The notes beneath the pieces are model-generated. The model was not told where the DNA came from. It ran no database searches and saw only the letters and a list, made by a program, of their open reading frames with translations. A program made the translations under genes and the position numbers. From a virus: a DNA stretch of 42,203 nt. Numbering within the stretch: position 1 is the stretch's first letter; the number at the start of each line of letters is the position of its first letter. Below, in pieces: positions 38,393 to 42,203 of the stretch. Location of the stretch: the IMG/VR virus record IMGVR_UViG_3300005253_000060, positions 1 to 42,203 of that record. One strand, written 5' to 3'.

Positions 38393-39724
38393 ATGAAACG
38401 CATAGGCTCAGGCATTGCCGCTGTCTTATTGATTGGGGCATTCTTCGCTCTTTCAACAAGAGCACAGGGTCCGAGCTTGCCTCCCGGCGAATATGACTTA
38501 GAGGCGGGGCAGTATATGTTCAATCAGCACCCCGAATCATTGCTCAGTCTTTTGGTGATGACGCTAACGCCCGTTCCTTCTGAGACACCTACTACCACAG
38601 ATACGCCGGTGCCTCCAACGAATACCCCCATACCTCCGAGTGCAACACTTATTTCTCCATCCGGGCATGATTCCGAGGTTTATCACGGACTATGGAACGG
38701 GCCGCTGGAACCCTTCGCAGGCGCGCCCTCCTGTCAATCTATGGGTGATACCAACTGTCACTGGAACCACACGCACAACGCTGACCCCTCCAGGTTGGAC
38801 TCTATCTTTGGACCAGTTGGAGCTTTATATGGCGGGCAAACGATTAGCTACCAGTGGCAGACGGGCACAGCGCCCAATCTCGAGAATCAGGTCAAACACG
38901 AAGGCTATAAATGGATGGTCCGCCAAGATGGGGCGGACGGCGACTGCCTCTTCTATGCAGGCCAAAACAATAATGCCGTGCATTGCGTTACAGACTTCCG
39001 AATCCAACAGCATGTAGTTGGTGGGCAGGTAGGTGTGCTTGTTCGGTTCCATTCCTACTGGGTTGAGATGCGCGTTTGTACGCTAGACCAATCTGTCTGT
39101 GGGATTGTCAAGACGGGCGGCCATAGCGATTTCGGTCTTTTACAGGTTGAAAGATACAGTAACTACGTGCCTCTTCCGGGCGACCCCCCCGAGTTTGCGG
39201 ACTGCACTCCGCAACAGTGTGCTTACCGGGGTCATAAATCGTCTCGTTTCTTCATCGATTTCAATCCATCACCTGCGCATAATGATCCACTTTGGTTTAA
39301 CGGCAGAGGATTATTTGGCTTCAATCAAATATCATTCTTTGCTTTTATCACTGAGGATGACTGGGGCGGAATTGACCCTGATGATCCCGCCGGTCCTGAA
39401 CACTTCCTCTGTCCAGATTGGCAGTGTAAGTTCAACCACTCGACACTTTTCGCATTTGAAGTTTATGCGACTGTTTCATCTGCCTTTGATCCTGATGGGG
39501 ATGGCATCGCAGACTTCTCAGGGTTCACAGACCGAAAAGGAAACGTTGTTGCGGATTGTGCGCCCCTTGGCCCCGATTGCGTACCCCTAGAGATTGCGGG
39601 AGTCCCCGTGGGGAACGCGGCATATGGCCCGAGCGGAAGATTCCAGTTCAATATGGGCTTCATCCCATTCGAGGAATACGACGTTTCGCCTCCGGGCGAA
39701 TGGTGGATTGAGTATCCGAACTGA
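38393..39724 (+). CDS. Secreted protein with Thr/Pro linker, host-like
   Basis: A 443-aa protein. Signal peptide MKRIGSGIAAVLLIGAFFAL with a likely cut after STRAQ. A linker at about 55-85 (TPVPSETPTTTDTPVPPTNT) leads to a Cys-rich globular domain with Asp/His/Trp motifs (HWNHTHNAD) and a calcium-loop-like DPDGDGIADFSG near residue 365. The linker style is typical of Chloroflexota exported proteins. It is probably a captured host gene used for lysogenic conversion or host contact; a tail fibre would not carry a signal peptide. Confidence 0.6.
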   Translation: MKRIGSGIAAVLLIGAFFALSTRAQGPSLPPGEYDLEAGQYMFNQHPESLLSLLVMTLTPVPSETPTTTDTPVPPTNTPIPPSATLISPSGHDSEVYHGLWNGPLEPFAGAPSCQSMGDTNCHWNHTHNADPSRLDSIFGPVGALYGGQTISYQWQTGTAPNLENQVKHEGYKWMVRQDGADGDCLFYAGQNNNAVHCVTDFRIQQHVVGGQVGVLVRFHSYWVEMRVCTLDQSVCGIVKTGGHSDFGLLQVERYSNYVPLPGDPPEFADCTPQQCAYRGHKSSRFFIDFNPSPAHNDPLWFNGRGLFGFNQISFFAFITEDDWGGIDPDDPAGPEHFLCPDWQCKFNHSTLFAFEVYATVSSAFDPDGDGIADFSGFTDRKGNVVADCAPLGPDCVPLEIAGVPVGNAAYGPSGRFQFNMGFIPFEEYDVSPPGEWWIEYPN

Positions 39725-41322
39725 TGGCTAGAGTATCACCGGATGTAAATTTCGAGTATTTCCATCACGCTAACAATCAAATAACGGCCGCGCCTTTGAC
39801 GATGAGCGCGTGGATGAAGGACACGCGCGATCAAACCTTTATCGCGTTGCACGGGATCATATCGATTTCCGATTTCGATAGCGTGAGCGGCGACGGATGG
39901 CGGTTCACCCTGGTCCAAAACGCATCGGACACCACTCACAATTTCCAGTTCATAGTCGAGAACGCTGGCACCGAAACGAAAGCCGACAGGGCGGAGACAT
40001 CGAAAACTATAAATGGTGTGTGGGTGCATATATGTGGCGTAAGTCGCGCGGCTGATAACAGCGACCTTTCAGTATGGGTTGACGGAGCCGAAACCACAGC
40101 CACGCCATCGGCGAACACGCCAGCAACCGCCGTTGATCGCGTTACTGTTATGGCCTACTGGAGAAATAGTATTGTTCAATCAAGCTCATTCCAAGGACAC
40201 GTAGCTGAACCCGCCTTCTGGGATAGAGCTTTGTCGGACGCAGAAGTAATCGCCTTATCAAATGGTTACAGTCCGACGTTTTTCAAGAGGGGACTAGAGC
40301 ATTATGCGCCGTTCATTCGTGATCAGGACAGAGACTTAATTACTGGTGATGCTTTTACCGTAGCTGGGAGCCCGACAGTTGCCGATCATCCTCCGATCAT
40401 TTACCCCGCGCCGAAATTCTACATCATGGCTCCGCCAGCCGCGGGCGGCGTCACGGTCACGGTCCCGGTCGCCTCCCTCACGCTGACGGGCTTTGCACCG
40501 ACCGTCACGGTCTCCGATCATCAATCGGTCACGGTTCCGGTAGCCAGCCTCGCCCTCACCGGATTCGCGCCCACAGTTACCGCGACCGCGAATATCACGG
40601 TGGAAATTCCGGTCGCATCCCTGGCCCTGGCGGGGTTCGCCCCAACCGTCACAACCACGGCAAACATATCCATCGAAGTCCCGGTAGCGAGCCTGGCGCT
40701 GTCGGGGTTCGCGCCTACGGTAACGGCGACAGGTAATCAATCCGTCATTGTTCCAGTAGCCAGTCTCACACTGACCGGCTTCGCGCCTACGGTCACAGCC
40801 ACGGGCAACGTATCGATCGAAGTCCCGGTAGCATCGCTGGCGCTTGCCGGATTTGCCCCGACGGTCACGGCGACGGGCGATGTATCGATCACAGTCCCGG
40901 TTGCATCATTAGCTCTAGCGGGCTTTGCGCCGACCGTACAGACGCCGGTCACGATCACGATACCCGTCGCGTCGCTGACGCTGACGGGATTTGCGCCGAC
41001 TGTTCAAACTCCGGTCAGCGTAACGGTTCCAGTCGCCAGTCTCAGCCTATCGGGATTCGCGCCGATCGTAACAGCCACGGCCAACGTATCAGTAACCGTG
41101 CCGGTCGCCTCGCTCGCGCTGAGCGGATTCTCGCCGACAGTCACCGCAACAGGCAATGTGAGCGTTACGGTCCCGGTCGCCTCGCTGATATTGACCGGCT
41201 TCGCACCCACGATCGTCACACTGGCGGACGTGAGCGACGTAGACTTCGTACTCGATACCTGGGACGTAGAAAGCGTTTTAGATACCTGGAATGTGGAAAT
41301 TGTCCTAACAACGGAGAGCTGA
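39724..41322 (+). CDS. LamG-repeat fibre-like protein with 11 tandem repeats
   Basis: A 532-aa protein. Residues 5-190 form a LamG/concanavalin domain (MSAWMKDTRDQTFIALHGII, VWVDGAETTATPSANTPATA, VAEPAFWDRALSDAEVIALS). From about residue 243 come eleven near-identical repeats of 22-24 residues (VPVASLALTGFAPTV core). The C-terminus has a short repeat, VLDTWDVE then VLDTWNVE. No signal peptide. Probably a sugar-binding tail fibre or stalk. ATGA-type overlap (1 nt) with the secreted gene. Confidence 0.65.
   Translation: MARVSPDVNFEYFHHANNQITAAPLTMSAWMKDTRDQTFIALHGIISISDFDSVSGDGWRFTLVQNASDTTHNFQFIVENAGTETKADRAETSKTINGVWVHICGVSRAADNSDLSVWVDGAETTATPSANTPATAVDRVTVMAYWRNSIVQSSSFQGHVAEPAFWDRALSDAEVIALSNGYSPTFFKRGLEHYAPFIRDQDRDLITGDAFTVAGSPTVADHPPIIYPAPKFYIMAPPAAGGVTVTVPVASLTLTGFAPTVTVSDHQSVTVPVASLALTGFAPTVTATANITVEIPVASLALAGFAPTVTTTANISIEVPVASLALSGFAPTVTATGNQSVIVPVASLTLTGFAPTVTATGNVSIEVPVASLALAGFAPTVTATGDVSITVPVASLALAGFAPTVQTPVTITIPVASLTLTGFAPTVQTPVSVTVPVASLSLSGFAPIVTATANVSVTVPVASLALSGFSPTVTATGNVSVTVPVASLILTGFAPTIVTLADVSDVDFVLDTWDVESVLDTWNVEIVLTTES
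40450..41236 (+). repeat. Eleven coding tandem repeats, ~72 nt each
   Basis: Eleven units of 24 aa (nine) or 22 aa (units 7 and 8). VPVASL is kept in every copy apart from V/I at the first position, but the codons differ: the single Ser is written TCC, AGC, AGT, TCG or TCA in different units. The DNA repeats are thus far more diverged than the protein repeats. Confidence 0.9.
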
Positions 41323-41326
41323 TCTG

Positions 41327-41626
41327 ATGAATGAAGTACGCGAAGGTTCCCAGGCCCGCCTTGTGATGACGTTCAAGAACTTCGATGCTGCTGCAGCAGA
41401 TCCGACGAGCCCTACGATGGCGATCCACGATCTGTTGAGCGGTACCGCGATCCGGGCTGCGGCCGCGATCTCAACCACGTCCGGGGTGGCGACCGAGACG
41501 ATTACCGCCGCCGAGAATGCGATGGTCGATTCGTCGCTCGACTTCGAGACCCACCGCGTGACGATTCAGAGCGATGAGGTCAATGAGGAGTTTCGGTTTC
41601 GGGTTCGGAACCTGGCACAGGTTTGA
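41327..41626 (+). CDS. Small virion-like protein, 99 aa
   Basis: A strand-rich protein (REGSQARLVMTFKNFDAAAA … FRFRVRNLAQV) without signal peptide or membrane helix, of the Ig-like or barrel type often found at the end of tail-fibre clusters. It is the last gene of the rightward block; its TGA is directly followed by the stop of the opposing leftward operon. Function unknown. Confidence 0.55.
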   Translation: MNEVREGSQARLVMTFKNFDAAAADPTSPTMAIHDLLSGTAIRAAAAISTTSGVATETITAAENAMVDSSLDFETHRVTIQSDEVNEEFRFRVRNLAQV

Positions 41627-41767
41627 TCAGGGAGATTGTTGAGTGCTTCTGCGCCCTTGTATTGCTACGGCGATAATCAATGCTGCCATGCTAGCAACAT
41701 GCACGACTACAAGCGCCCTCAGCAGCCCCGCAATCACGTCCAGGTTGTAAACTATCGCATCCATCAT
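41627..41767 (-). CDS. Small membrane protein, 46 aa
   Basis: It reads MMDAIVYNLDVIAGLLRALV and on through a hydrophobic stretch (VVVHVASMAALIIAVAI) to a polar tail GRRSTQQSP: one or two membrane passes. The ATGATG start follows the repeated GAGAAGGGGAG cassette by a few nt. It is the last gene of the leftward operon and its TGA abuts the rightward stop at 41626 head to head (shared palindrome TGATCA). Holin-like size but unknown role. Confidence 0.6.
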   Translation of the reverse strand: MMDAIVYNLDVIAGLLRALVVVHVASMAALIIAVAIQGRRSTQQSP

Positions 41768-41790
41768 TCTCCCCTTCTCATCCCTTCTGG
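41768..41790 (-). repeat. Second copy of the stop/Shine-Dalgarno cassette
   Basis: An exact 23-nt copy of 31-53, at the junction between the zinc-motif gene and the 46-aa membrane gene. It provides the last codons (QKG), the stop and the next ribosome-binding site. Confidence 0.85.
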
Positions 41791-41924
41791 AACAAACGCT
41801 TCAGCCAATTCAATGCCTTATATGCGCCGGTTGAATTTCCAATCTCTTCGAGCAATTTGAACCAAGCTATATGAAACTCTCGAAAGGCTTCTTCGGCGGT
41901 CTTCGGGCTTTTATCTTGCGTCAT
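41778..41924 (-). CDS. Possible internal-start product, 48 aa
   Basis: An in-frame ATG at 41924 (MTQDKSPKTAEEAFREFHI…) lies 7 nt after GATGAGAAGGGGAG, the same 14-nt cassette that starts two neighbouring genes. The cassette is here read through as codons for DEKGR in the longer product. Either this is a separate gene later fused in frame with the upstream one, or both forms are used. Confidence 0.45.
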   Translation of the reverse strand: MTQDKSPKTAEEAFREFHIAWFKLLEEIGNSTGAYKALNWLKRLFQKG

Positions 41925-42107
41925 GTGAACCCTCCCCTTCTCATCGCACCGTAAGCAGAACTCTTCTTCGGTTTTCCAAGTTGAAATCGTCATCCATTCG
42001 TGCCCAAATATAGCGCACCGAATTCGGGCAGCGATCATCGAAAGACTGAAGTAGATTCTCCCGATCTGGACGACCAAGAACACCGCCGCCGACATTGCGC
42101 GCATCAT
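41778..42107 (-). CDS. Zinc-motif protein with hydrophobic N-terminus, 109 aa
   Basis: Residues 3-28 are hydrophobic (AMSAAVFLVVQIGRIYFSLS). Residues 32-56 (CAIFGHEWMTISTW, then EFCLRC) resemble the short GHxW…CxRC motif of DUF1660-like phage proteins. After residue 61 the sequence changes to a soluble helical unit. An internal ATG at 41924 in the same frame has the repeated ribosome-binding cassette upstream, so two proteins may be made. ATGATG start, 7 nt after the cassette across the circle junction. Confidence 0.6.
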   Translation of the reverse strand: MMRAMSAAVFLVVQIGRIYFSLSMIAARIRCAIFGHEWMTISTWKTEEEFCLRCDEKGRVHMTQDKSPKTAEEAFREFHIAWFKLLEEIGNSTGAYKALNWLKRLFQKG

Positions 42108-42203
42108 ACGAATCTCCCCTTCTCATCCCTTCTGGCTTCTATTGTCTTCACCCAAATTGAATCTCGCCATAGCCCTGTCCATCTGCTCTATTGCATTCAC
42201 CAA
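42083..42203. repeat. Terminal direct repeat, right copy
   Basis: Identical to 1-121; see the left copy. Bases 42083-42107 encode the start of the zinc-motif gene and 42123-42203 the 3' part of the 70-aa gene, which is complete only at 41-253. Confidence 0.95.

Noticed and set aside
40450-41236. A CRISPR-like array, from the regular ~72-nt period
   Set aside because: The periodicity is in the protein; the DNA units are diverged and open in frame throughout.
1-42203. A topoisomerase VI B subunit, ParA or replicative helicase
   Set aside because: No GHKL, ParA-type Walker or DnaB-type motif was seen in any plausible gene, although the genome appears complete.

Overview
The window is a complete, circularly closing genome of a temperate tailed phage. 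The first 121 bases equal the last 121, leaving 42,082 unique bp. It is tightly packed, and most neighbouring genes overlap by 4 nt (ATGA, GTGA or TTGA). The host is probably a member of the Chloroflexota. This is inferred from two membrane-anchored or secreted products (8911-9585 and 38393-39724) that carry the Pro/Thr-rich spacers (TPVPPTNTPIPP type) common in secreted Chloroflexota proteins. The virion is a mosaic: a Mu-like head (gp29-type portal, gpF, protease with nested scaffold, gpT-type capsid) joined to a long non-contractile siphovirus tail. Integration uses a tyrosine recombinase rather than a transposase.

Layout. (1) A leftward early operon starts at a promoter at 8438-8410 and runs through 8385 down to 1, then across the circle junction to 41627. 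Its first part is a DNA-recombination block in the order small protein, RecT-type annealing protein, SbcD (Mre11), an unknown 123-aa protein, SbcC (Rad50), ASCH protein, DUF1064 nuclease and a Spo11/topoisomerase VI-A-like 'Mini-A' protein. Small unknown and zinc-ribbon genes follow. (2) The immunity region (8402-8797) has divergent promoters, candidate operators and a small HTH repressor. (3) The lysogeny region (8911-10670) holds a membrane-anchored conversion gene, an attP that mimics the 3' half of a tRNA, and the integrase with its promoter. (4) A rightward replication block (10700-16212) holds small membrane proteins, a winged-helix protein, zinc ribbons, a DUF4031 protein, a replication initiator with a probable origin inside it, a PD-(D/E)XK nuclease, a ParB-like protein and a multi-helix DNA-binding protein. 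(5) The head block is 16328-27168, (6) the tail block 27165-35532, (7) lysis genes lie around 35529-36757, and (8) accessory virion or secreted proteins run to 41626, where they meet the leftward operon stop codon to stop codon.

Three points stand out. First, the leftward operon places a Spo11-like DNA-cleaving protein with the phage's own Mre11-Rad50 pair, an annealing protein and a nuclease, resembling the core set that starts and processes meiotic breaks. Second, two strong promoter, ~85-nt leader, intrinsic terminator units (16162-16282 and 21498-21620) sit just ahead of structural genes, each with a small tetraloop hairpin before the terminator. They are either small RNAs or antitermination-controlled late leaders. 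Third, a CHAT (caspase-like) peptidase gene translationally coupled to a lipoprotein gene is inserted between the major capsid and connector genes and is closed by its own terminator.

All functions are read from sequence motifs by eye; no database search was possible.
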